This document shows, piece by piece, positions 32,761 to 41,984 of a DNA stretch of 64,000 nt. Position 1 is the stretch's first letter. Each line of letters opens with the position of its first letter. The notes under the pieces were generated by a model, which worked only from the letters and a program-made list of their open reading frames with translations, was not told where the DNA came from and ran no database searches. Made by a program: the position numbers and the translations under genes. Source of the DNA: Lepidostoma basale (taxonomy: Eukaryota; Arthropoda; Insecta; Trichoptera; Lepidostomatidae); contig JAHDVF020000729.1 in NCBI GenBank assembly GCA_022606425.2, forward strand, positions 186,001 through 250,000, given 5' to 3'.

Positions 32761-32789
32761 CTTTATTTAGATACAATATATTATAATAT

Positions 32790-33065
32790 ACAACATTTAA
32801 ACCATTTTTCTCTCGTCCATTCGTTCCATATGTCTAAAACATCTCGGGGATACATTTTTAATTTTATTTATGATGCAATCATCTGCCTTACATTTCTTAC
32901 TTATTTTGTGGTTCGATATTCTATCATATATCGTTTTTCAGCATATTCTTCTCAGTGATCTCATTACTACAGCATTTATCCTACTTTAATCCTTTTTTGC
33001 CGGCTCTAACATTCACGTTCATACATAAGGGTTGGCACTAGAACTCCATTATGTACTGCTATCGT
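32790..33065 (-). mobile_element. LINE family E, internal fragment
   Basis: TTCGTTCCATATGTCTAAAA, CTTACATTTCTTACTTATTT and CATACATAAGGGTTGGCACT are complements of E coding DNA from SLRWFGHM back to VPTLMYE. The 3' end is missing. Confidence 0.75.
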
Positions 33066-33141
33066 TTGCTGTAGTTTGTGGTGGAATTTCCTCCTCCGTG
33101 GGGAACATCTAACCTTCATCCTTGTGCCACTTTACTTGTCT

Positions 33142-33745
33142 TCTTCTTCTTCTTCTTCTCCTTATAGACCTTTGGTCTGTTCCTGAAATCAGGCTGGCCT
33201 CTCTTGGGAGGTTGACTCCCAACTATCTCTCCATCTCTTCGGCGGTCTTCCGGAGGGACGGCCGCCGGCAGGAATCTGATGCGCCACAGCGTGTGGGATT
33301 CTGGTGGGATCCATCCTCTGCACGTGCGCATTCCAGTATCTTCTGCGTTGTCTGCCCCATCTCACCACATCCTCCACCTTGCAGATGTCGCGGGTGGCCG
33401 TATTCCTCACCCTATCGCGAATAGTCTTTCCTGCTATCATCCTCAGCGTCCTCATCTCTGCCACCCGTACTTTAGCCTTCGTTCTTGTGGTATCCGCTAT
33501 GGTCTCAATGCTATATGTCAGTACAGGCCTTACGCAGGTTTTATATATTCTGACCTTACTGTCAGTTCTCATATACTTGTTTTTCCATATTATATCCTTG
33601 AGACAACCTGATACCGCCGAAGCCTTGTTGACTTGTCCTATTGTTTCACTGACAAGATCATTTTGACTGAACAGATCCACTCCCAGATATCTAAACTTTG
33701 CAACCTGTTCCAGCATTCTGTCATTTAAGGATAATTCATTGTATA
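33142..33745 (-). mobile_element. LINE family D, thumb to C-terminus
   Basis: A 215-codon minus-strand frame encodes EQVAKFRYLGVDLFSQNDLV, NKASAVSGCLKDIIWKNKYM, VRVAEMRTLRMIAGKTIRDR, VVRWGRQRRRYWNAHVQRMD and GRPPKRWRDSWE, ending in an AGAAGAAGAAG tail. It is intact in frame, so relatively young. The reading continues to 33836 into DNA of unclear origin. 33746-33983 is otherwise unassigned. Confidence 0.85.
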
Positions 33746-33983
33746 CAAATAAAATAAAGTTTTTGCTAATCAGGACAACAAAAATACAAAACTGAATTAA
33801 ATACTTGAATATGACCGACCGCCACCTAAAAGTCAATCAAACTGCCTCGGGTCAACGCCTCCCCTGCTTCACGACCCCTCTCGGCTAAACTACCCCTCAA
33901 CCCCACTCTTTCTCCTCCCTAGTCAACACGCAAATCGCTCATCCAAAGGTGTCCACTCACGAACTAAACCAATACCATTCATC

Positions 33984-34221
33984 CAGTGGCGGTACTCCCG
34001 AGCCCGGCGAGCGTAAGAATTTTTTTAATCAAAACCTCTTCTGACTTACAGAGGTTCAGCTCTTGTGGCTATTCATCTTAGTCTGATGGGAACATTGTTG
34101 GAAGGTGATTTGGTGGGTTGTTGGTTTATGCGGGGACATGATTACTTAGATTTTGGGGGTTTTGATTAAAAAATTCTTACGCAAGCCGGGCTTCTGGGCT
34201 TCTATGGGAGTACTGCCACTG
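33984..34221. mobile_element. hAT-type MITE
   Basis: Terminal inverted repeats begin CAGTGGCGGTACTCCC and its counterpart ...GGGAGTACTGCCACTG, and inside them CGTAAGAATTTTTTTAATCA pairs with TGATTAAAAAATTCTTACG. The flanks CATTCATC (33976-33983) and CGTTCATC (34222-34229) form an 8-bp target duplication with one mismatch, as hAT elements make. No ORF. Parts of its centre recur at 60120-60200 and its end at about 38361. Confidence 0.8.
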
Positions 34222-34442
34222 CGTTCATCGCTGTTAACTATTTCACTTTTTTCGAATTGCATTACTATCCATTATCATCCATTATCCATTATCATCTAGT
34301 AGATTTAATATTTTGTCGTATACTTGAAATAAGTATCTCTCTCTACGATGATTCCATACCAACGCAAATTGCAATATTTCTATTTGCAGTGATGACTTTG
34401 AGTGAGCCATTTATTTTGTTTAAATTTTATAAATTCACTCAC

Positions 34443-34850
34443 CTTGACATCCAAAGGATCACCGGTCAACTGCCCATCGATCACTGTTAAACTATGGCAC
34501 ACGTTCATCCCGATCTTCAAGAAATCGCCGTCGTCCAGCTCGCGCGGATCTCTGATGGGCTCGCCAAGCGCTATAACCCCGTCCTCCTCATCGTCAAACA
34601 GTTCCCCATCGCTCGAGAGGCCGTCTTCAAGATTGGATTTGCTACCCTGTTTCGTTCCAAGCTCTGACGTGTTCTCCGTCACGGGAGATTCGGTATTTTC
34701 TACAATTGAAGATTCTGTATTGTCTAATGATTTTTTTGGATTACTAGCTAGTTCTGTTGGTCCCATTCCGTTGGGTCTTGCTTTCCGCTTGGTCCTGTGC
34801 ACTGGTACAACCCCCCACATGTCCAGACCATCCTCGGTCAAAGTACCCGT
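34443..34850 (-). CDS. ATP13A: P5B ATPase exon: TGTLT and start of N domain
   Basis: Acceptor tttctgcag/ACG and donor AAG/gtgagt bound 136 in-phase codons. The first residues are TGTLTEDGLDMWGVVPV, which complete the DKTGTLT phosphorylation motif begun in the exon at 35883-36083. A long acidic, Ser/Thr-rich stretch follows (about residues 30-85 of the exon: NTESSIVENTESP, then LSSDGELFDDEEDGVIALGE), unusually low in complexity for this position. The end, CHSLTVIDGQLTGDPLDVK, is a conserved P5B nucleotide-domain segment. Ends in phase 0. It is the last exon of the gene I can find: the rest of the N and P domains and M5-M10 are missing. LINE E scraps lie at once beyond the donor (about 34365-34430). 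Confidence 0.93.
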
Positions 34851-34864
34851 CTGCAGAAAGAAAA

Positions 34865-35000
34865 AATCATCAAATCAGTTTATTAACTCAAAAGACATTA
34901 CAAACAGCAAAATGTTTAAGGCATCTATTGAGTACAGGTAAAATGTTATAAAAATACAACATAATACCAGGAACGCATTAGAGATGGTTCGACATTAGGA
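34865..35000 (-). mobile_element. LINE family F, 3' end
   Basis: CAGTTTATTAACTCAAAAGA, AAAATGTTTAAGGCATCTAT and GATGGTTCGACATTAGGAAG match the 3' untranslated part seen at 46740-46870 and 57730-57860. It starts 15 bases upstream of the exon acceptor. Confidence 0.75.
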
Positions 35001-35014
35001 AGACAAGATATTTT

Positions 35015-35377
35015 CCACCCATATAACCTCAATGCTTTATCGACTTCACTGGCTAAGGTTACCTGAGCGAATCGACTATAAACTGTGTCTACTTGTTCAC
35101 AAGGCCTTACTACCTCACAGAACTTTGCCAGCTGACAAATTTGAACCCTCGGCAGTCAACTCTACGATCCTTGAAGGAAGAAGTAACACACAAACTTCTC
35201 GTCCCGCAGCGCCAAGGAGCTTCAAACTTCGCAGATCGCGCTTTTGGCATCGCGGGACCGATGGCGTGGAACAGGCTGCCCTACAATATCCGCAATCAAG
35301 ACGACGAAGGAGTGTTCAGAAGCTCTCTTAAAACTTTTCTTTTCAAGAGAAGCTTTCTGGAAGTTGAGCGCCCTTGA
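35015..35377 (+). mobile_element. CR1/L2-like LINE C-terminus
   Basis: It encodes LHWLRLPERIDYKLCLLVHK and, after a frameshift near 35100, ASNFADRAFGIAGPMAWNRL and GVFRSSLKTFLFKRSF. These are the same landmarks as in 16085-16858, from a different subfamily. Confidence 0.85.
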
Positions 35378-35389
35378 AGTGAATCTTTC

Positions 35390-35690
35390 ACAAAAATAGC
35401 AATATACAAATCATCATCATCATCATCATTTCTAAAGTCAAGAGTATTTGTTCCCTGAACGTACCTTCACTAATCATGGGTCGTCGTACGGATCTCTTGG
35501 TTGGTCCTATGCCTCCAAGTTCCCGCTGCAACACCGGGTCTGGGTCCCAGGATAATTCTAAGTATCCTATTCTCAAACCAGTAGATTCTTTGTTGTTCTT
35601 TTAGAGTCATTGTCCATGACTGAACCATATGTCACCATTGGCTTTTTTAAACATACCACCTAAATACACAAACTCATCTACTTGCTCCAA
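35390..35690. repeat. LINE F and E scraps
   Basis: CTAAAGTCAAGAGTATTTGT at 35431 is a family F scrap, preceded by an ATCATCATC run. CACCTAAATACACAAACTCA at 35659 is an E scrap. 35691-35882 contains unassigned intron sequence. Confidence 0.55.
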
Positions 35691-35882
35691 TTATATTAAT
35701 ATATGTATATATACGACCAAGGGGGACCCAGACCACATTTAAGCTACGCTACTCTCTACGTCCATTGGGTATTGCCCTGTCTTGCTATATGTCCAGCCTA
35801 TTGCCACTTTAATTTAGTTGTACAATCCACAATGTCGGCAACTTGAGTTGCGACCAAGTTGAGTTAGATGTTAATAAATCAC

Positions 35883-36083
35883 CTTATCGAAACAGACACA
35901 GCCGATGCTCCCGCAGACGTTGATGACGCGGGGATTGATGCAGAAGACGCCCGCGCGACGGAGACGCGAGATCGCGTACAGCCGTCCGACTGTCATGGCC
36001 GCCGGCAGGGCTGGAGGAACCACAATCGTCAAGATGTCCAGTGACTTGATTATTATGTCACCGGCAGACACACTGCGGCCGCT
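35883..36083 (-). CDS. ATP13A: P5B ATPase exon: M4 with PPALP and phospho-Asp
   Basis: Acceptor ttatttcag/AGC and donor AAG/gtgatt enclose 67 codons in phase 0. The peptide contains [20 protein letters not shown], the M4 helix with the PPALP signature that separates P5B from P5A and other P-type ATPases, then [20 protein letters not shown] and ends VCFDK. The Asp of FDK is the residue phosphorylated in the catalytic cycle; the motif is completed by TGTLT in the next exon. P5B proteins export polyamines from late endosomes and lysosomes in animals studied. The sequence is closest in arrangement to ATP13A2/3/4 (one gene in Drosophila). Confidence 0.96.
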
Positions 36084-36114
36084 CTGAAATAAAAAAAATT
36101 ATGGTTAATCATAT

Positions 36115-36480
36115 AATATAATAACTATCTAACCATCACGTCGTCTCCTCGAAGGGGTAGGCAGAAAGAATGGACAACCACACTGTTTTTCTTGACATAC
36201 TTCCCTCCCTCACTTCCTCATTATTCATACATAGTGTCATGCATGCACGTCGATTTTTCTGACTTTCACGTGGCCAACATTCAATATTTGATTTATTTGA
36301 TGGTACCAGGTTTTCCTCAGTCTTCCTCTATTTCTAGTTCCGTTCACATAGTTAATATGTAAATTTTTAAACATTCATTCATTCCATATGTTCTTACCAT
36401 CTTAATGATCATTTCATTATTTTGTTCATAACACTTTCATTCGCACCGCATTCACTTCTTATATTTTCATTTGACACTCT
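36115..36480 (-). mobile_element. LINE family E, 3' fragment
   Basis: From the 3' end (CATCACGTCGTCTCCTCGAA at 36134) through CCAGGTTTTCCTCAGTCTTC to ATTTTCATTTGACACTCTAT. Multiple indels. Confidence 0.8.
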
Positions 36481-36481
36481 A

Positions 36482-36640
36482 TCATTGTGGCGATGAGGTT
36501 CGCAACCCATCACACCGCGTCTCTCGCGATGGCGAAAAGAGAAGGATAGAGTGCCGCATCGATTAAAGTGTGACAATCCATTCTTTCTGCCTACCCTTGA
36601 TGGGAGACGGCGTGATGGTTAGTTAGTTAGTTAGTTCACA
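36482..36640 (+). mobile_element. SINE2 copy
   Basis: GTGGCGATGAGGTTCGCAAC to GGCGTGATGGTTAGTTAGTT, identical in structure to 5214-5372 and 59203-59340. It seems to have been inserted into, or to abut, the E copy to its left at TCTATCATT. Confidence 0.75.
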
Positions 36641-36644
36641 GTTT

Positions 36645-36965
36645 TTCCGCATATTCGTCTAAGAGATCTCATTTCTACTGCATTTATTCTACTTTCATCC
36701 TTCTTTTGGCAGTTAAGCCAAAAAAGTATGTGTTAACGGTGTAAATGGAACTTGAAATAGAGAAAGACCGAGGCAAACTTGGCACATTAAAATAAATCAA
36801 ATCTTGAATGTCGGCCATGTGAAGAGTCAGAGAAATCGATGTGCATACATGACACGATGGATGATGAGAAAGCTAGAGAAGTATGTCAAGTAAGAAAAGT
36901 TTGGCAGTCCATTCATTCTGTCTACCCTTCAGAGAGACAGCATGATGGTTAGTTAGTTAGGGATT
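36645..36965 (+). mobile_element. LINE family E with inverted 5' part
   Basis: 36645-36715 is minus-strand E (CTAAGAGATCTCATTTCTAC) and 36716-36965 is plus-strand E from GTGTTAACGGTGTAAATGG to the GTTAGTTAG tail. The upstream segment is inverted relative to the 3' segment, as twin priming produces. Confidence 0.7.
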
Positions 36966-37074
36966 TCTGAAAACTCTACCAGTTCAAAGAATAAATCTCA
37001 GCATTTTCAATGCTACTATACATTTTCTCTTGTTGTTAACATGGGAATAAGCCTACTTTCAAAAATATAAACTA

Positions 37075-37720
37075 ACTAACTAACCATCACGCCGTCTCCC
37101 CGAAGAGGCATACAGAAAGAATGGACTGCCACACTTTTCTTTCCTGACATACTTTTCTCGCTTCCTCAACATTCATACATAGTGTCATGCATGCACGTCG
37201 ATTTTTCTGACTTTCACATGGCCGACATTCAATATTTGATTAATTGGATGGTGCCACGTTTTCCTCCGTCTTCCTCTATTTCTAGTTTCATTTAAATCGT
37301 AAACATATAATTTTTTTACCATTATTTCTTCATTAATTTTTTTCCATGTGTCCAAACCATCTTAATGATCCTTTCATTATTTTGTTCATAACACCATCAT
37401 TCGCACCGCATTCACTTCTTATATTTTCATTCGACACTCTATCATACACAGAGTATCCACACATTCGTCTAAGAGATCTCATTTCTACTTTCATCCTTCT
37501 TTTGCCAGTTCAATGCTTCGCTTCCATACATAAGGGTCGGTAGAAGAACACCATTGTGCACTGCCATTCTAGTTTTTTTGGATAGGTTTTTGATATTTTC
37601 TCTATTTCTAGTTCCATTTACATCGTTAACATATAATTTTTTTACCATTATTTCTTTATTCATTTTTTCCATGTGTACAAACCATCTTAATGATCCTTTC
37701 ATTATTTTGTTATAAAATAT
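37075..37720 (-). mobile_element. LINE family E, two adjacent 3' pieces
   Basis: 37075-37580 covers the 3' end back to VLLPTLMYGSEALNWQKKDE; 37590-37720 repeats the NKIMKGSLRWFVHMEKM region, so either two copies or a tandem duplication. It begins about 20 bases inside the intron from the donor at 37741. Confidence 0.8.
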
Positions 37721-37740
37721 TGTGTTTGGATATCTCGAAC

Positions 37741-37906
37741 CTTCAGAGCGATGGTGTAGATGAGACCCAGGAACGACAGGAAGGTTAGGATGATGATGAA
37801 TTTGTAGGAGTCCCGATCGAACTTGAAATCGGCAGGCAGTGGATACATGATGGAGCGGACCAACTGTCCTTTGGTGGTCTGGAATCCGGTTCGCAGCACA
37901 ACAGCC
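37741..37906 (-). CDS. ATP13A: P5B ATPase exon: end of A domain and M3
   Basis: 166 bp, entering with one base that completes the Lys codon AA/G from the previous exon and leaving in phase 0. It encodes AVVLRTGFQTTKGQLVRSIM, YPLPADFKFDRDSYK and the M3 helix FIIILTFLSFLGLIYTIALK. RTGFxTxKGQLVRSI is a hallmark of P5B ATPases at the A-domain/M3 junction. The acceptor is ggtttgttccag/G. The donor AAG/gttcga is weak (T and C at +3/+4), and LINE E sequence starts about 20 bases further on, which may have changed the intron end. Confidence 0.93.
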
Positions 37907-38020
37907 CTGGAACAAACCAACAGCATGAACACTCAAACATGGAACTGGCAAAACAAAGTAAAAGCAATCCAAATTGAGATGAAGATAATAACATGGGCAG
38001 CGCATGAAACTAAAAAACAG

Positions 38021-38215
38021 ACGACCTTCGTGGCAGAGTGGTTACGAGCTCTGACTTCCATGCCGAAGGTCCTGGGTTCGATTCCCGGCGATGGCAGTGT
38101 TATTGTCACACTGTCTTTGGTCTGGTGTAGAATTCACGTGACAATAAAATGGCGATAGATTGGCTACCTATCACATGTCACGAGAATCAATATGATAGCT
38201 AAAAAATATAAAAAA
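38021..38215 (+). mobile_element. SINE1 with complete pol III promoter
   Basis: Box A-like TGGCAGAGTGGTTACGAG at 38031 and box B GGTTCGATTCC at 38075-38085 are spaced as in a tRNA gene. The body contains CTTTGGTCTGGTGTAGAATT and CACGTGACAATAAAATGGCG. It ends at GATAGCT without the K-like tail. It lies in the intron upstream of the M3 exon. Confidence 0.85.
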
Positions 38216-38279
38216 TGTATACAGTAATTGGGTCCAAACGACCTGTTGTGTACATAAAAAAAAAATATATATATTGTCT

Positions 38280-38362
38280 TTTGATTGAGAAGGTACAGAA
38301 AAACTTCCTAAGTTTTTTGTACCTTAAAGAAAACAGTTATTACCTCTGGCTGTACCCAGTGG
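38280..38362 (+). mobile_element. LINE family F, small internal fragment
   Basis: It encodes IEKVQKNFLSFLYLKENSYY then LWLYP, equivalent to LERVQKKILRYLYMREYGSY in the 57849-58355 copy. It is followed at 38361 by a CAGTGGCGGTACGTCCAT scrap of the hAT MITE. Confidence 0.65.
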
Positions 38363-38484
38363 CGGTACGTCCATACAAGCTAAGAAGCCGGGCTTGCCTT
38401 AATAAATCTATAATAAAAAAAATGATTTTTGCGCGTTTGAGTTGTCTACGAATAAAATAATATATTGAATTTCGCGCGAGGGCA

Positions 38485-38712
38485 TTCTTTTCTTACGGTG
38501 CCGTGTCAGGTCCCCTCAACGTTGCCGATTACTACAGCAAAGGCATCTCTATCCTGCGCCACTTGCAACAGGTTCTGAACTCTTGTTATTCCTGTCCACT
38601 CTTTGATGTTCTGCAGCCAGGACAGCTGCCTTCTACCAACTCCCCGACGTCCTTCCACTTTACCCATTAATATCAGTCGAAGGAGGTGGTATTTTTCTCC
38701 CCTTAGCACATA
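38485..38712 (-). mobile_element. LINE family B, 3' fragment
   Basis: The minus strand encodes MLRGEKYHLLRLILMGKVEG, RRGVGRRQLSWLQNIKEWTG and NLLQVAQDRDAFAVVIGNVE with stop. Intronic. Confidence 0.85.
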
Positions 38713-39202
38713 TGTTGAGAAGACAAAGATGCATTATGTGATGTAGTTGCACTTATCATATGTATTGTTGAAGAATTGAGATAAAAGCTTACTATATAAA
38801 ATGCATTTAATTGATTTACTAAGCATAAATACATCAAGTAGGGAAGTTGATGCGTTTATGACTAGTTATTTTGGCCTAAAAGTATTAGAGGCTGCTAGCG
38901 ATAAGTACTTTTTTTTTAATTGTACATGCACTATATTTTATTTTTATATATGTTTGTATTTTTTAGTATTCTTAACCCTTTTCTCTTTGTTTTGGTACAA
39001 CTTTCATATTGGTATATTATCTAGTTCCTGAGATACAAGCAAAATAAAAAAATAAAAATTTAGGGCGTTTTTTTCAAAGAACTTCAAACCCTAGTTAATG
39101 TGTTTATCTTAAGTGCGTCAGAATGATGGGTTGAAACGGTTTCAAAAAAGATATTCTAAAAGCATTTGTCTCATAACCCCTTGGACTTGAATGATGACTC
39201 AC
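38713..39202. other. Intron DNA, nothing recognised
   Basis: AT-rich; no repeat or ORF that I can name between the LINE B fragment and the donor of the next exon. Confidence 0.45.
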
Positions 39203-39338
39203 TTGACAGCCTCATTGGAGTAGTATCTGGTCTGGATGACCTTGGTTCCGCAGTACAGCGTGTGGCTGGAGTCCTCCTTCAGGTCGTACAGCCGGCTCTG
39301 ACGAGGAAGAGCAGTCTTTGTCACCGGCACGGACTCTC
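39203..39338 (-). CDS. ATP13A: P5B ATPase exon: TGES to A-domain core
   Basis: 136 bp between acceptor gctttgcag/GA and donor CAA/gtgagt. The first two bases complete the Gly codon of TGES, split across the intron. The peptide is [45 protein letters not shown]. The TGES Glu is the catalytic base that activates water for dephosphorylation in P-type ATPases. [11 protein letters not shown] is typical of P5B. The loop between the two conserved parts is short compared with vertebrate ATP13A3. Confidence 0.95.
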
Positions 39339-39539
39339 CTGCAAAGCAAACGAATCGGTAACATTTGAATTTTGAACATATAGCATAGATCTGAAACATT
39401 TTGCAAAAGGGATCCAAATAATTTTTCAAAGAATGATACAAATATTTTTGAAATTTTCAAAGGTTTCAAATCATTCTTCAAATGAAATATAAAATAATTT
39501 TGCAAAAAGGGATCCAGATTGTTTTTAAAGGAATATCTA

Positions 39540-39720
39540 AATTAGACAGCCTTCATGGCAAAGTGGCAATAGCAATAACTGCTGCATCGAAGGTCCCGGG
39601 TTCGATTCCCAGTGATGATGGCGAGATTATCACGCTGTCTTTGGTCTGGTAGAATTCACATGACAATAAAAATAGCAATGAACTAGCTGTCTATAACATG
39701 TCATGAGAATCAATAGCTAA
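39540..39720 (+). mobile_element. SINE1, diverged copy
   Basis: TCATGGCAAAGTGGCAATAG resembles box A and GGGTTCGATTCCCAGTGATG contains box B. The body CTGTCTTTGGTCTGGTAGAA and the end CATGTCATGAGAATCAATAG are present. Confidence 0.8.
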
Positions 39721-39724
39721 AAAG

Positions 39725-40186
39725 TTGTATGGAATAAGTTGTAAAATGGGGATTTTTCCACTTTTTGTGGATTTTTGTTTTCAACGGGAATCCGCCACAT
39801 TAAAGGTCCAAGTGCGATCCCAAGAACCAGTAAAGATGTTAGACTTGGTCCAAACCAATCCCTAGAATCTAAATTACTCTTTAAAAGAGGTTTCTGATCG
39901 TTATTCAATAAGAGATCCAAATATTTTTCAAAATGGGATCCAAATTTTTTATGAAAATAATTTATTAATTTTTCTTCTTGTTCTGTCACATCTCCATGGT
40001 GCATAGGGCCTCAAGGAACCTTCTCCACCCGACTCTATCACATGCCTGATGCATAACATCATCCCAAGTGACTGCTGCTTTAACCTCGACCTGCAGGGCT
40101 CTTCTGCAGGTGGCTCTAGGTCTGCCTCGCTTCCTTTTCTCCCCCATAGGGCCTGCCATTTGCGTCTAGCGACTTGTTCTCTAATT
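39725..40186 (-). mobile_element. LINE family A, 3' part (split copy)
   Basis: The stop and LEALCTMEV-like C-terminus lie at about 39990, with TCTGCCTCGCTTCCTTTTCT upstream. 39725-39965 beyond the stop matches 10720-10865, supporting a shared 3' untranslated region. The copy is interrupted at 40187 by a family J insertion and resumes at 40441. Confidence 0.8.
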
Positions 40187-40427
40187 TAATTGTATCTCAA
40201 TAGAGACGAAGACGCAAACTGGAAACTGAATATGGATGATCAAGGTGTTTACAGGACTTATGACCTGTCATTGGTTGGGTTAAGCGCACGCTTTATGTAA
40301 TTACAACATTCTCCATTCCACATTTGTTTTTATGATCATGCATGATAAATTTTTGGAAGTTGTATATATGCTCCAAATCTTAATCCAGGATTCGTATACA
40401 AGTATAAGTATACATTCACAAAAATAT
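40187..40427 (+). mobile_element. Family J element with 13-bp target duplication
   Basis: The 241-bp insert begins TAATTGTATCTCAATAGAGA and ends ATACATTCACAAAAATA. It is bracketed by TTGTTCTCTAATT at 40174-40186 and 40428-40440, and removing it restores family A. A 13-bp duplication points to target-primed insertion rather than to a TA- or 8-bp-type DNA transposon. It contains no ORF and no clear tRNA promoter. Confidence 0.8.
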
Positions 40428-40440
40428 TTGTTCTCTAATT

Positions 40441-40600
40441 GGTTTTTCGCCTGCCATGGTCCAGAGAACGGCATTTGACACTGTTTGGGGCCAATAGATC
40501 TTGAATATTGAGCGAAGGCACCTATTTATAAACACCTGGATTTTCCAATAATGTATGCGGTAGATTTCCAAGTCTCACATCCGTACCGCAGTACGCTTTT
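40441..40600 (-). mobile_element. LINE family A, 5' part of split copy
   Basis: The minus strand encodes IFKIYWPQTVSNAVLWTMAG and EKPIREQ, continuous with the 39966-40186 segment once family J is removed. Confidence 0.8.
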
Positions 40601-40674
40601 TAAACGTAAATCTAAAAAATACATAATGTCATCTATAAAACATTTCATTTGGGATCCAAGAGATTGAGACTAAC

Positions 40675-40870
40675 CGGTGAGCATGCTCTCGTTGACGATG
40701 CAGGAGCCATGCAGCAGCACCGCGTCCACGTACATGGTAGTGCCACGCGGTGGGATAAGGATCAGGTCTCCGGGGACTAGCTCTTCGCTGCCCACCTCTT
40801 CTTCGGTGTCTCCGCGGTACACCGTCACGTGGCCCCTGGACTGCACGGTGCTGCGGAGATTCATCTGGTT
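40675..40870 (-). CDS. ATP13A: P5B ATPase exon: A-domain start to LTG/ES
   Basis: 196 bp, acceptor tcaccttctag/AAC, donor ACCG/gttagt. It encodes [60 protein letters not shown] and ESMLTG. LVPGD and DAVLL...[12 protein letters not shown] are conserved actuator-domain blocks of P5B ATPases. Enters in phase 0 and leaves one base into the Gly codon. Local GC content is well above that of the flanking repeats. Confidence 0.96.
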
Positions 40871-40904
40871 CTAGAAGGTGAAATGAGGTTCGGTTAGGTA
40901 ATCC

Positions 40905-41040
40905 ATTACTAACTAACTAATGGTGCCGTTTCCCCCTAAGGGTAGACAGAGAGGATGGACCGCCACACTACTCTGTCCTGATATACCTCTCGAGCGAATG
41001 TGGCCATCTTTAAATAATTGATTCATTTGGTGTTTGGATA
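40905..41040 (-). mobile_element. LINE family E, 3' end
   Basis: ACTAACTAACTAATGGTGCC, CCTAAGGGTAGACAGAGAGG and GTGGCCATCTTTAAATAATT; about 130 bp of diverged E. Confidence 0.7.
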
Positions 41041-41042
41041 AA

Positions 41043-41250
41043 TAATGATTATTATTATTATTATTATTTTGCTGAAAAAACTCCTTACATCATTACAGCG
41101 CAAGCCAAATCGACGTAAAGGATGAAAAAAAATAATATCAAAGGAAATATACATAGAACCTTATGAATAGGAATAGCCAGTTATTTGCTTGCTACCTTTA
41201 TCATAAGGGTATTTACGAATTTGCCATAATTGCATCCAAAGAGGTGTGTT
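41043..41250 (-). mobile_element. LINE family K, 3' end
   Basis: TTATTATTATTATTATTATT, CTCCTTACATCATTACAGCG and TTTATCATAAGGGTATTTAC match 15470-15650. The 3' tail hairpin shared with SINE1 is present. Confidence 0.75.
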
Positions 41251-41269
41251 TTTTTTTTTTTGATATTAA

Positions 41270-41925
41270 CTAATTAACTAACCAACCATGACGCCGTCTC
41301 CCCGAAAGGGTAGGCAGAAAGAATGGACTGCCACACTTTTCTTTCCCGACATATTTCTCTCGCTCCCTCAACATTTATACATCGTGTCATGCACGCGCCT
41401 CGATTTATCTGACTCCTCACATGGCCGACATTCAATATTTGATTTATTTGATCGTGCCACTTTTTCCGCGGTCTTCCTCTATTTCTGGTCCCATTTACAT
41501 CGTTAACATATAATTTTTTCACCATTCTTTTTCATTCATTCTTTCCATATGTCCATACCATCTCAATGATCCTTTCATTATTTTGTTCATAACACCATCA
41601 TTCGCACCGCATTCACTTCTTATATTTTCATTCGTCACTCTATCATACACAGAGTATCCACACATTCGTCTAAGAGATCTCATTTCTACTGCATTTATTC
41701 TACTTTCATCCTTATTTTGCCAGTTCCATGCTTCGCTTCCATACATAAGGGTCGGTAGAAGAACACCATTGTGCACTGCCGTTCTAGATTTTTTGGATAT
41801 GTTTTTGTTTGCGATGACAACTTTAAGTGCACCATTGACTTTGTTGCCTGCCCCAACCCTTCTTTCAATATCCCTCTCCACTCGCCCATCTCTTGTAAAC
41901 ATACTACCTAAATACACGATATCAA
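41270..41925 (-). mobile_element. LINE family E, long 3' copy (VTNEN subfamily)
   Basis: The minus strand encodes YLGSMFTRDGRVERDIERRV, GAGNKVNGALKVVIANKNIS, LLPTLMYGSEAWNWQNKDES, YDRVTNENIRSECGANDGVM and ILSAYPFGETA, with an ACTAACCAACC tail. One frameshift, near 41525. It ends 60 bases from the donor of the M1-M2 exon. Confidence 0.88.
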
Positions 41926-41984
41926 TAAAATTAAATATATAAGCTAGTAACCTCGTATAATACACTAGGCTTTTTGGTTATTAC

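Noticed and set aside
32526..32786. ORFs running through the N gap
   Set aside because: Translation across unknown bases is meaningless; only the part left of 32738 is used.
34402..34941. 179-codon plus-strand ORF over the ATPase exon
   Set aside because: Antisense shadow of the ATP13A N-domain exon; low-complexity Ser/Pro-rich and without homology.
39717..40004. 95-codon minus-strand ORF with FGPSLTSLLVLGIALGPL
   Set aside because: It looks like a membrane helix, but the copy at 10720-10865 is not open in that frame. It is best explained as LINE A 3' untranslated DNA.
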